This document shows positions 21,344-31,547 of a DNA stretch of 64,000 nucleotides, in pieces (position 1 is the first letter of the stretch; each line of letters starts with the position of its first letter). Under the pieces are notes generated by a model. It was not told the DNA's origin. It saw only the letters and a program-made list of their open reading frames with translations, and ran no database searches. Source of the stretch: Paraphaeosphaeria minitans (lineage: Eukaryota > Ascomycota > Dothideomycetes > Pleosporales > Didymosphaeriaceae); the NCBI GenBank assembly GCA_015832175.1, contig WJXW01000006.1, positions 186,001-250,000 of the forward strand, given 5' to 3'. A program made the translations under genes and the position numbers.

Positions 21344-22902
21344 CTATCGATTCGAGTCTTCATCGCGTGGCTCAAAGTTCAGCTTTATCAGCGTTAGCTA
21401 CTACTGGATCAAGGAGTGGAGACTGTATCAATCCCAACCTACCTGGTTCCCGTTATACAGCTGCTCGTTCCTCGGCTCTCTCGACCGCTGGTCCGCAAGC
21501 GTCCGCACGCGAATGCCTGCCGCGCCTGGCGGCTCCTGCGGTGTATTGCCTAGCGACCGACCTTCGCTTATCTGCTGCTGCTGACTTTCTGGCTGCGCAC
21601 TGCTTCCGCCCCCTAATACCGAAGAGAGAGTGCTGTTCACGTAGCCCACGGCGGAGCCCGCAAGATTGAAGACTCCGCCCACAATGCTGAATACGCTACC
21701 TGCCGGTCCAGAGACAATGCCCCGAGAGCCGCCAGAATACGCATCAGTGTATCCCTTGACAGGCACGAGGATGAGCGTCGCTGAGGGCGCGAGGTCAATA
21801 TCGCCTAGTGCCTGGCCTTCGTCACCAGCGGATAGCTCGCGACTAGGTAGCGGTGCGAGTATCTGCTTAAAGTAGTACGGCGGATGTTGCTCATTCGGGG
21901 TTTCCGCTCGCGTCACAAACTCCCGGTCTATCCACGGCCGCACGTCGTCTTGGAGATTTGCTGTGCGGGGAAACGAGGAGCGCACGGTTGCGCCATCGAA
22001 CATGCGGACATTGAGATGGACTTCTTTGGCATTTGAACCTCTTGAACTTGTCGCGGAGAACTGTGGCGTTGTTGGTTCTGACTCGGTCAGCTTTTCCCGC
22101 TCGGCCTTCCGTGCTTCTGCCTGTGCCTTGCGCTCCGCCTTGTCCGCCTCGATGCGTGCTTTTATGCGCTCAAGCGCTGCCCTTTCCTCTTCCTTCTTCT
22201 TCCGCAGCGCTTCTCTCGCAGCTTGCTGTGCTTTTGAAGTCGGCGGCTCAGGTTTTGTGGCCGGTGCTGTGGCTTTCTGCTTGCCCTTGGCTACTGATGA
22301 AAGCGGCGGTGTTGGCGCGGCGGGTGTGCGGGTAGGTGGTGAAGGCTGAGGCGGTGTAGCTGTAGGTGTTGCTTCTGGCGCAGAGACCACGGGCTCTGCC
22401 GTGCCTGGAATCGGAGACGCGCCAAGGACTTTCCGTATGCGATTGATGAAGTCGTTTTGGCTTATGCCACTGCTCAGCTGCTCTTGTAACTGTCCGTTCC
22501 TGCTTGTGTTACCCAAAGCTACTCCCCAACATGTAACTGACATACTGTATCACGATGAATGTGGGCGTCTCTGCTATAGAGCAGAAGGCTGCGAGAAAGC
22601 CGGCCTCTGTAGATGCGGCTTCGAGGCGCAATAGGACCGCTTTCTGTTCGAGCAGGCTCGATAGCTGACTTGTCGTTAGCCTGGAAGCCCCCGGCAGCTA
22701 CACATTCAGGAAGCACTCACCCAGCCGCTCTTCAGCCAGTCACCCTCCCAGGTCGTGCTCTCTGCGCTGCCGTCTATAGTCGCGCGTCAGTCGTCGCCAG
22801 TGCTTCCTCTCTGCGCGGCTTGCCTTGTATGAAGCAGCCAACAAGCTTCTGTTCCTGTATGGCGCGAGCTATGCCGCTCTGCAAGTTGCCTTCGTGGAAC
22901 AT
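21344..22902 (-). CDS. UBX4: UBX-domain protein, UBX4/UBXN4 (erasin)-like Cdc48 cofactor
   Basis: 448-residue Cdc48/p97 adaptor of the UBXN4 type (yeast nearest names differ, so the symbol is descriptive). Exons: 22824-22902, 22721-22773, 22546-22664, 21443-22499, 21344-21382. The N-terminal thioredoxin-like UAS domain has MFHEGNLQSGIARAIQEQKL, STTWEGDWLKSGW, EQKAVLLRLEAASTEAGF and ETPTFIVIQNGQL. A Pro/Ala linker follows, then a charged coiled coil (KKKEEERAALERIKARIEAD). The UBX fold includes VHLNVRMFDGATVRSSFP and LQDDVRPWID. A hydrophobic Gly/Val stretch (GSVFSIVGGVFNLAGSAVGY) could be a hairpin membrane anchor at the ER. The last exon restores the conserved C-terminal LNFEPR. Intron 1 uses a GC donor (see findings). 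Confidence 0.88.
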
Positions 22903-23514
22903 TATGTCATGTAGCTTGGGTTGTTTCGTCGCGCGATGCTGTGGCCAGTTGGTTGGTCGCGGGGTTAAGACGGGAAGCTGCGACAGGGATGCGAAGGTAG
23001 CTAGTCTTACCGTAGTAGATATCGTGGGGCTGGTGATACCGTGCTTCGACCGCGCGCTGAACAACGTCAATTCGCATGCACAAGCACTCAAGAATCAATA
23101 AGACGACGAGTAGAAGTCACAACGCAATGCAATGTTGATCAAGGTGCTAGATCTATGGGAATAAAAAGCCACAATCCAATGTCTTCCGTGCCAAAGAGAG
23201 AAGCAGCCCAGAACCACACATGCTCCGTTATCTACACGCAGCTCATTAATCTGCGGATTTGATGCAGTCATAGAGTACACTAAATTCAAACGATAGAGCT
23301 ACTCGTCCGCTCAAACGCGCCCTCGCACCCGCCCCGCTGTGTATGCGTCAAAACCGGCGTTTCGCGTAGTTATTCGTGGCCTGCCGTGATTTGCATGCTG
23401 CTTCGGCTCTGGTCCGAGTCGCCTGTTCGTTCGTAATGTCGCCGGATGGTATTCAAGCCCCATGTACCCTGTATACACAACCGCGTCCCCACCGGTGCGT
23501 CTACTGCATGCGCC

Positions 23515-24381
23515 CTACAAGATGGTGCAACCCTTGCTCTTCTTGACCTTGCCGGAGGCTTGTGGACGAGGGCTGAGAACGGCGCTGCGATCGAGGTTAG
23601 CTTGCGACGAGTGCAATGCCATGCACGGCTTACCGAATCGCCTCATCGAAAACGCTCTTGAGATTCCGCTGTGTCAGCGCAGAGCACTCCAGGTACTTCT
23701 GGGCCTTGATCTCCTTGGCGACCATGACAGCCTGCTCGTATTGTATGGGCGCCATCTTCTTCTGCCGCAGGCTTTCCTTGGTCGCCTCGTCGTCCCTCAA
23801 ATCGAGCTTGGTGCCGACGAGGATAATTGGCACACCCGGCGCGTGGTGGTCGATCTCGGGGTACCACTAGCTGTTGTCAGTGGGCCATCGAGTACATAGT
23901 GCAGACGACCGGTGTACCTTTGCCTTGACGTTGTCGAACGAGGGCGGGCTGACGATGGAGAAGCAAATTAAGAAGACATCGGTCTGGGGGTATGAAAGCG
24001 GGCGCAAGCGGTCGTAATCTTCCTGTCCGGCAGTATCCCAAAGACCAAGACTTATGGGTTTTCCATCGACCATGACATTTGCAGAGTAGTTATCGAAGCT
24101 CGGTGGGCGTCAGCTGGTGGGTGGGCGTTTGCAGACGCGGGCTACTCACACGGTGGGGATGTATTCTCCGGGGAAGGCATTCGTAGTGTACGAGATGAGC
24201 AGACATGTCTGGAAACGAAGTTAGGTGCTGGAAAGCTCGTGGCGCTCGAAGGACGGCACCTACCTTGCCTACAGCACCGTCACCGGTCACGACACACTGG
24301 ATCCGATTAGCGCCATGTCTGGTTTGGGAGCGGTGTTGCGAATAGGCACACCTTCAGAGACTGGGTGGTGGGTGCAGCCAT
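23515..24381 (-). CDS. RAC1: Rac1-type Rho GTPase
   Basis: Small GTPase of 201 residues that controls polarised hyphal growth through actin, PAK kinases and NADPH oxidase. Six exons: 24352-24381, 24264-24296, 24150-24208, 23918-24098, 23634-23866, 23515-23584. Motifs: P-loop GDGAVGKT, switch [27 protein letters not shown], NKxD equivalent TKLD, SAL in [11 protein letters not shown], polybasic KVKKSK and prenylation box CTIL. It is Rac rather than Cdc42 by [21 protein letters not shown] and KWYPEI. The sequence after switch II is highly conserved. One acceptor (before FDNY) is a CGAG instead of YAG. The 5' leader on this strand carries an 11-bp repeat. Confidence 0.95.
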
Positions 24382-24414
24382 GTTGCGGGGGGCTGGATGG
24401 GTGAATGGATGGGC

Positions 24415-24463
24415 GCTGGATGGACGCTGGATGGACGCTGGATGGACGCTGGATGGACGTTGG
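24415..24463. repeat. 11-bp tandem repeat (gctggatggac)
   Basis: About 4.5 near-perfect copies, immediately 5' of the RAC1 ATG on the RAC1 strand. It probably lies in the leader or core promoter. Confidence 0.7.
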
Positions 24464-25678
24464 GGAGGGCGTGCTGGCGGTACTTGCGAGGGCGTGCTGG
24501 CGGTGGTTGTAGGGGCGAGAGCGACGCGTGGGGTTCGGGCGGGCTTTATTAGGGGTCTGCAACGGACTAGGTCAGCGTGCACTGTCGGTGTATCCCATGC
24601 GGGCGGCGCAAACGGACGGTATGGATTATGGCAGAGACTGACGTGACGGGCGAACGCGCAGTGTGCAGTGTGCAGTGTGAAGGGTGCAGTGAGAGAAGGG
24701 CGGTCTATGGCGAGGCGGAAGAAGCGAAGCTTGGAAGATGCTCGCAGCGCGGGCCACTGGTTAGGCGGGGGGGCGAGCAGACGCGCTTCGCTACTCGTAC
24801 GGGGCGATGGTGGTGCTTCGGCTTGGGGAGGGCGGTGCGAACAGCGATGCAGGAGGATGTGCAGACGGGGCGGTGTGATGGGGAGAAGAGCAGGAGAGAC
24901 GAGGGCGGGTTTTTGGCAGCAGGCAAAAAGGCAGGCGAGTCTACCGTCTGGACGATTGCGCTGTGAAACTCTCTCGAGACAGCAGCAGGCCAAGGGAAGG
25001 GAAGGGAAGGGAAGGGCTCGACGGGCAGGTCCACACTGCACCCTCACTGCACCAGTGCACAGGTCCACAGACGTCTGATGCACAGGTCCACAGGTGCACA
25101 GGTGCACAGGTCCACTCACCGCCCGGCACTCCAAGTCTCAAACCCTGCCTGCACTCTCCCTGCACCCTCCCTGCTGTGGCCTCTCCCATCACCATGCCCG
25201 TTGCGGATGGATGATAGGGCCGCCCGCGAGCGCCCGCATCCACAGTGCACACACGGCAACCAGAGCCAAGCAGCTCAGCTCGCCCGAAGACGCTGGGACG
25301 GACATGCAGCGCCTCCGCGCCGCCTGCCAGCCAGCCAGTCGTGTCAAGACTCACGACTCGACTGCACGCCCGTCGCCCGTCGCCCGTCGTGTGCTGCCAA
25401 TGCACGCCCGTCGTGTCCTGCACCTCGACTTTACGCGAAACGCCACGACACCCTGCAAGCGACTGCGGCTGCCGATTACCCATACTGAAACGGGCGGGGG
25501 ATGGAGAGCAGGGAGACCGCCTTGACGACCATGTCCCTAGCAATCCATAGATACATGCACATGGTTGTCCGTGGAGGGTATCAAGACCCGCATCCTAGCC
25601 ACTACTTTACCCGTGTTCTCTCCAGGTCGGAGGATTATCTTTTCGCAGTACCGTTTGCGGTCTTGTTCTAGTATTGTT

Positions 25679-25935
25679 TGCATCATGGCTCGCAGGATTG
25701 TTCGCAGGATTGTTCGCAGGATTGTCCCGGGATTGTTCCAGGGTTGTTCGCAGTGTCGTTCGCAGTGTCGTTCGCAGTATTCTTCGCATCATGGTTTGCA
25801 GTATTGGCTTGATTGACTTGATTGACTTGATTGACCTGATTGACTTGATTGACTTGATTGACTTGACTTCATTAACTTGACTTCATTAACTTGACTTCAT
25901 TGACTTGACTTCATTAACTTACTTCATTAACTTCC
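25679..25935. repeat. Compound minisatellite
   Basis: First half: degenerate units around gcaggattgttc and gcagtgtcgttc. Second half: about eight copies of a 10-bp ttgattgact unit, changing to a ttgacttcattaac unit of 14 bp. The units share gatt/gact cores, suggesting slippage from one parent. Confidence 0.7.
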
Positions 25936-27103
25936 GCGCCCCTCAGACCTACTGTCAATGCACGCCTGGCTGTAATTCGTCTTTCCCTTTAACCTGTATC
26001 GTTTTGGTGCAATTGAGCGTAGCCCGGTTCTAGGAATCAACCTTCAAAGCGTAAACACGTGATCCACACCGTGTAAGCGCCCTGGTCGATATATGGAGGA
26101 CCAACCATGTAGAAGACAAACGCTGAGATGCGCGTCGCAAACTCGAACTTCCAGTTGCATCGCACCACGAGTTTCTCTTGTCCCGGCAAGACGAGTCTTG
26201 GGCGAATTCGCCGGTGATTCGACTATTTGGACCATCAATCCTTTCTCTAAACCAGAATGCTGCCTTGCTCATTGAATCAGACTTTCGTTGACTTTGCCGT
26301 TCTCCATGACCCCTGTTCATCGACTAGGTACCTCTGCATTTCTCTACGTCACGGGTCACGGGCACGGTGACACCCACGGACCCACGGACCCCGGACCCTC
26401 AGACCCACCACCTGTACAACGCTAGACGGCGCAACCAACTCGCCTCGAATTCCGCGGGTCCAATATCTCGTGCCCTTCTTGCTCCATGTTCGGCCTCACC
26501 ACATATCCCTACTCTTGTTTCGTTCCAAGACTTAACTATCTCCTGCCGACCCAGCAACAGAATCAGCAGGCAGCATTGATTTGCATGACAAGGCCTGCCC
26601 AGCTCCATCGCCTTGACCTCGCAACCAGTTCCCTCAGACCTTCCCCGCTGGCGCCGTCCAAAATTGCTTCCAGGCCCATCATCGTGGCAGCCAGGGACTA
26701 GTTCAGCAACTGCAGCCATACTAAAAACGCGTTCTTATCGATTCCAACACCCTTAGATCCAAAGGAAAGAGGGTCGAATCTAATTCGCCGATGCCGTACC
26801 TACCTAGTCATATCTGCATGGAATGATCTGAGATCCGTATTCATCAAATCCACATAATCCGCTCTCAACATCACGCTGCAAAATAAGGAGTCTGCTCAAG
26901 AGCCTCGTTTAATAATAGCCATTAGACTAAGCAAAGCAGTACGGTGGATCGGGGTATCCATATCGGAGCAATCACCGCGGTCTGTCCTCCATTCTAGGCT
27001 ATATACAACCTAGAAAGATTTACCAAAACGGACCTCATGATTTAGCAATCCGTTACCTGCAACTCTCCGACGCTAATCTAAGTCTGATCCATCGGACATA
27101 TAT

Positions 27104-28225
27104 CTATAAGATCACTGCTCTCTTCACCACTTGCACCGTCCTATCAAAAAGGGAATTCCTTTGCACTTTCTGTTCCTCCCCGCCACCATCCCTCTCCTCA
27201 TACAAGAGTATGACCGGCCCACTTCTTCCACAAGCCCAGTCTCTCCCAATCACATGACCATCGTTCACATCAAGGCACCTCTCGCGCTCGCCTTGCTTTT
27301 CTTGCACGCTGTTTGCATGGTTTCCTTCGTCACTGTTCTTGCGATTCCCATCCCCCTGTGGCGGTGCCACGCGCGTGTACAACCCCTCTTCCCCACTCAC
27401 CTTTACAATCTCCCTCGCCTCACCAGCAAAACTCCCATTCCACTCGTCCACCCCCTCATCCCACGGCAGCACCGTAAGCTTCTGCTTGCTCCTCTTCCTC
27501 TTTTTAATCTGCCGGACCATGGCACGCATGTTGCTCAGCTGCTGATTCTGCATGTGCTTCGCCCACGCGCTCAGTGCACAGGGTCTAACCATCGTTGGCA
27601 GGCGGAGTATTGTGTCGGGGATGAAAACCTCGATCTCCGCGCGCTGGGCGAGGGATAGTGGGACGGGGAAGGAGAATTGGTACGGGGAGAGGTAGGCGTT
27701 GATTGCCGTGCAGGTCGTGAGATCGCATGGTTCCTCGACGGGTTCGGGGTGGGACGGCGGCGGCGGTGGTGGCGGCGTTGTGGACGAGGAAGGCGTGCAT
27801 GTCAGGTCCTGGGTTGTTGGTGTCGTCGGCAATGAGCAGTTCGAGGACAGAGGTGTGGCCCGCGACTCCTGACTCGATGCTGTCGCCCGATCGGAAGGTT
27901 CTAGGGACGAAGACGTGGACGGTGGTTCTTGCGGTGCCGCCGTTGCAGCAACTGATCCGCCGACATGGTGGATTGGACACCACTCGCGGCTGAACTCGTG
28001 GTCGGCGCGGAAGTACTCCATGTCATCGTCGTTGTAATTGCGAACTTGATTGATAGTATCGTCGTCGGTATATTCGCACAGCGATTTGAAGGAGGAGGGG
28101 TGGGGGTATAACGCTGGAGTCGGATTTGGGTTTGGATGTCTCGGCATCTTGTTTTTGCCCTTGTCATTCGATTTCCTGCTGCGGATGGAGCACTGGCTGA
28201 GTAAGATGCTCAGTATTCGTCCCAT
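27104..28225 (-). CDS. Hypothetical protein, 373 aa
   Basis: Unrecognised. The single frame is open for 373 codons from the first true ATG (MGRILSILL). The Met-Gly start would allow N-myristoylation, but that is speculative. The N-terminal third is polar with an acidic FRADHEFSREWCPIHHVGG block. A Ser/Thr/Pro-rich linker with a poly-Pro run follows (around residues 150-170). The central segment AINAYLSPYQFSFPVPLSLA to DTILRLPTMVRPCALSAWAK looks folded, followed by basic KKRKRSKQKL. The C-terminus is charged. No intron is needed. It may be a lineage-specific gene. Confidence 0.5.
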   Translation of the reverse strand: MGRILSILLSQCSIRSRKSNDKGKNKMPRHPNPNPTPALYPHPSSFKSLCEYTDDDTINQVRNYNDDDMEYFRADHEFSREWCPIHHVGGSVAATAAPQEPPSTSSSLEPSDRATASSQESRATPLSSNCSLPTTPTTQDLTCTPSSSTTPPPPPPPSHPEPVEEPCDLTTCTAINAYLSPYQFSFPVPLSLAQRAEIEVFIPDTILRLPTMVRPCALSAWAKHMQNQQLSNMRAMVRQIKKRKRSKQKLTVLPWDEGVDEWNGSFAGEAREIVKVSGEEGLYTRVAPPQGDGNRKNSDEGNHANSVQEKQGERERCLDVNDGHVIGRDWACGRSGPVILLYEERDGGGEEQKVQRNSLFDRTVQVVKRAVIL

Positions 28226-28923
28226 CGCTTGTGGATTGGCGGCGGACCGTGTAGCTACGTATCTTCGTCCAGCCGGAGGACCAGAGGATGTCGTGGTTTG
28301 TTCTGCGTTGTGGAGCTGTGATAGTAGACTACTGTGTAATGTAAGTTTCAAAATCCCTGCGTTATCAGTTCGATGAGATACGTTTTGTTGAGTGCTGAAA
28401 ATGAACGGACCGCATCAACAGTGCGGTACTTGTGCGTTTGTCCAGTGAGCCACGACGTAATGTAACCCGCGAGACTTCCTTTGGAACTCGCATCTTTCTA
28501 TTAGAGCGCTTGATTATGTCCATGTCGAAGCTATTTTTAAACTGTAGGGGGGTCCACGATTCGTCAAGCAACGCGTCTCGCACAGTGAGTGAGCCGTTGT
28601 ATGTAGCAACCAGTATAGAATTTATATATTGCGAATCAGAGGCTGGAAGACGCAACATCGCAGTGAATTACTCGGGAATCAGAACTTGCGGTCAAAACAC
28701 GCAATTTGTGAGTCGCCTTTGAGGATGGAAAGACGGAATCTGTGGTTCGCGGGCCCAAACTGATGGGTACCAACACCTCCACCCCCCTCCTCCTCAACAT
28801 TGGGCTTAGTAGTTCCAATATAATGATTGCCTGTTTTGGACTATCTTGGGTTCAACTTCACGTTAGCCAGCATTCTCAGGACGTACGACGCTCCCGCAGT
28901 GAAGTGAACGCCACTAAGTGCTC
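28226..28923. other. Intergenic between divergent hypothetical genes
   Basis: Shared upstream region of about 0.7 kb; nothing else recognised. Confidence 0.35.
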
Positions 28924-30107
28924 ATGAATCCCACCTACACTGAACGGATTGATAGCCAGGGTCGCATCGTTACCTGCTCCCTCTTTGACTTTGGAACAGA
29001 AGACTTGAGAGCTGGTTCCAGTAGAAGAGGATCCATTTCCAGTCTTGAAGAAGACGACCCAATCAAAGACTGGGTGAGTTGACCTACACATTGCAAACTA
29101 AGACTTCGATGTGCTGATCGTCTCTGAGAATCTCTACTCGCAGCTCTCAGAACCAGGTAAGCGTTGCGAGCCAACCAAGATTCCATCAGAAGAAAGCACA
29201 CTTTCCCACACATCGTTCAAATCGACCAATTGGACACATGCCTCTTCAAAAGAGCAAACTCCACAGCAAGCACACGAGGTCTCTCCAACAGGAATCATCC
29301 GCAGGAGGAAGAATTTACGGTACAGTGTCCCCTCAACCTCGTCCAACCCTGCCTCAGTCGTTCCTGACGGAACAAGCAGAAGCACTGGCACTCCCACCTT
29401 CACTTCCACCACCACCCAGCGCCGGGATTATGGCCAGATTAAACGCCCGACCTGATCTCGTGTACTACCCCAATCGCCCCGAGCTCTACTCGAGAGATTC
29501 TACCGACCAGCTTCACCAGCCTACCATTAACTTTCGCGGTCCGAAAACATCGTACGGAGACCCAGCGTGGATGCTGAACGAAATCCAACGAACGAAAAAC
29601 CTTCTCCGGACCGCGGGTCTGTCGCTTCCCGGAATTCGCGAGCATCAGGAAGACGATTCGGGAACGGAATCCAACGACATGGATACACTACCGGCTCCGG
29701 TCGGTTTGCACGCGTTCGAGGAGCAGCGGAATAGCGTTGCGGCTGGGCGTGCCCTAGCTGCGAACAATCCTCCAATGCATCATAAACATTCACGACGTGG
29801 AGATTTGACTAAGCTGGGTTATGTTGCAGTGTCTGAGGTTTCGACGGCTGCGGATGACGAGTTGGATCACGAGTTGGATCTTAGGCGCAGCCCTCGAGGT
29901 AATAATAAGAAGAAGAAGAAGAAGAAGAAGATGGAAGACGCCTCTACGGCCGCAACGCCAACCAAGCGTTTAGCCAAATGCCAAAGGGGGATGATGATGA
30001 AGTTTGTCGCGCATAAGAAGACTGACAATTCGGCTGCTCAATCGTCGTTGGATGTAGCTAGGAAAGATAAGTTGGTTGTGCGATTATGGTCGCGTCTTTG
30101 TCGTTAG
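28924..30107 (+). CDS. Hypothetical low-complexity protein, 368 aa
   Basis: Unrecognised. Exons 28924-29073 and 29151-30107 are joined by an intron with GTGAGT donor and CTCTCAG acceptor; both ends are in phase 0 and the long exon is open. The N-terminal 50 residues contain GRIVTCSLFDFGTEDL and acidic LEEDDPIKDW. The middle is Pro/Ser-rich (ALALPPSLPPPPSAG). The best-looking block is ARPDLVYYPNRPELYSRDS to DPAWMLNEIQRTKNLLRTAG. Near the C-terminus an (AAG)n run encodes eight lysines, followed by a basic tail. The upstream end could lie in an earlier exon. A nearer acceptor (ending 29143) gives a different frame. Confidence 0.5.
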
Positions 30108-30201
30108 GAAGATCGGACTTCCTCATGTAGATCTGAGCATATATCAATTAAAATGCATTCATCCATGCAAAGCTCCCACATAAATCGTCATGTGCACGCA
30201 T

Positions 30202-30591
30202 TCAGAGCTTGCTCTTCTCCAACCCCTCCCTCTCTGTCTGCTTGTCCATATCCGTCCCGCTCGTCTCCGCCTTCAAGCTTGCCGGGTCTCCCAGTTGCGT
30301 TTTGTTTACTTTCTTCCCATCCGGATTCGCGAGCGTCCCTCTGACTTCCTTGGAATGGGGAAGGTCATCGCCATTCTTGAAATTGGGCATGTCGTCGTCA
30401 TTCGTGTCTGACGACGAGCTGGGGACCAGCGGCTGAGCAGCGTTCCAGCTGTCGGACGTGTCGTCGTATGTTTCTGGCATCACCGAAGTAGGGTCGCCTA
30501 TTCGGGGTGGGTTGTCACCTGCCTTAATGGCGGCTTTCGTTTTGGGGTTGTCGAATGTTCCGCGCACGCTCTTGGAGTACGGCTTTGACAT
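30202..30591 (-). CDS. Small hydrophilic protein with internal duplication
   Basis: 129-residue, highly polar protein lacking Cys and membrane segments. It contains two copies of one module: SKSVRGTFDNPKTKAAIKAG followed by a GDPTSVMPET end, and SKEVRGTLANPDGKKVNKTQ followed by LGDPASLKAET. An acidic Ser/Asp linker joins them. Composition (Lys/Asp/Asn/Pro/Gly) resembles stress-related intrinsically disordered proteins. I recall this style of SK-VRGT...GDP-SLKAET protein in other Pezizomycotina, but no function is established to my knowledge. Intronless; the start is the only in-frame ATG upstream of the first module. Confidence 0.7.
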   Translation of the reverse strand: MSKPYSKSVRGTFDNPKTKAAIKAGDNPPRIGDPTSVMPETYDDTSDSWNAAQPLVPSSSSDTNDDDMPNFKNGDDLPHSKEVRGTLANPDGKKVNKTQLGDPASLKAETSGTDMDKQTEREGLEKSKL

Positions 30592-31547
30592 GATGGTATG
30601 GTTGTAGATGGGTAGCTTTTTTGATTGGAAATCTATTGGTTATTCGGTAGTCAATGTCTCGTGGTTGAGGTATTGCATGCGAGCCTCGGTAACGCATCAT
30701 CGATGCTGCATTCACGGTAAGTGCGCTTTAACGGCTTACAGTCGATTAGCGTGTATAGATGACGTCTGCATCTTGTTCACATGTGGAAGTTGTAAATGCG
30801 GATGCATATGGTATTTCTTGAACCGATTTATCCGTGGATTCACGATTTGTTCTTTGTAGAAGAACACTGCTTACGTCATCGAGGATTTCGTTCTTCCTTT
30901 CTTTCCAACCAAATCTTAACATTTCGGGCGTGTAGTGGGTCAGTCAGATCTGCGAAATGTGGATAAGACGAAGAGAGATACGCAAAATTAAGAGTTACAA
31001 CAGACTTTGAGATGGTAAGAGTGCGTAGTACTATGAGGTTTCGATGAGCTCTTAGTGTTGTGGTGATGGAAGCGATGCACTGCTGTAGGTACCGTAGTGT
31101 CGTGACCGCCGCCTTCAATCTACTACCTCAGCACGTATCTGAAGTCGGCACCATGATTGATACTGCTGTCACCGTGCCGCCAGATGCATCGAGGGCAAGC
31201 CCTGAACGCCATGATAAGCTCTACACAGATCTCTGCTCTCACTGCTCAAGCTCCTTTCGGTATACTTTCTGTTCAACACTTTTGATATATTAAGTTATTA
31301 GAGTTAGCAGCAATCGACGCCGAATTTCATCGCATGTTGCCTCAGTCACCCTCTTGAGCCGTGTATACAGTGCTCTTGTTCGGCTAATGTGAAGTGATGC
31401 AATTTTAAGAACTTTGCATAGATAATATTACAATCAAAAGTGTACATTCGGGCTTAAGAAAAACCTTGAGATTATCCCGATTTTCCATCCGCAGACTGAA
31501 TATTACAAAACGTGGCAGGCTACCGTTGACCTTTTCGTATGCGGAGC
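30592..31547. other. Intergenic, no gene seen
   Basis: AT-richer DNA between the small hydrophilic protein start and the transporter stop; only short frames. Confidence 0.35.

Larger units (their letters stand above)
24382..27103. other. 2.7-kb intergenic region upstream of RAC1, repeat-rich
   Basis: No gene recognised. The part nearest RAC1 is purine/pyrimidine-skewed and full of short repeats: 11-bp units, GGGAA runs near 25000, and tccacaggtgcacagg variants near 25030-25115. Long frames here have low-complexity Ser/Pro/Arg composition and are artefacts of GC-rich repeats. Confidence 0.4.

Noticed and set aside
24307..25543. Overlapping frames of 200-275 codons upstream of RAC1
   Set aside because: GC-skewed low-complexity DNA; translations are Arg/Pro/Ser-rich on both strands at once without conserved text.
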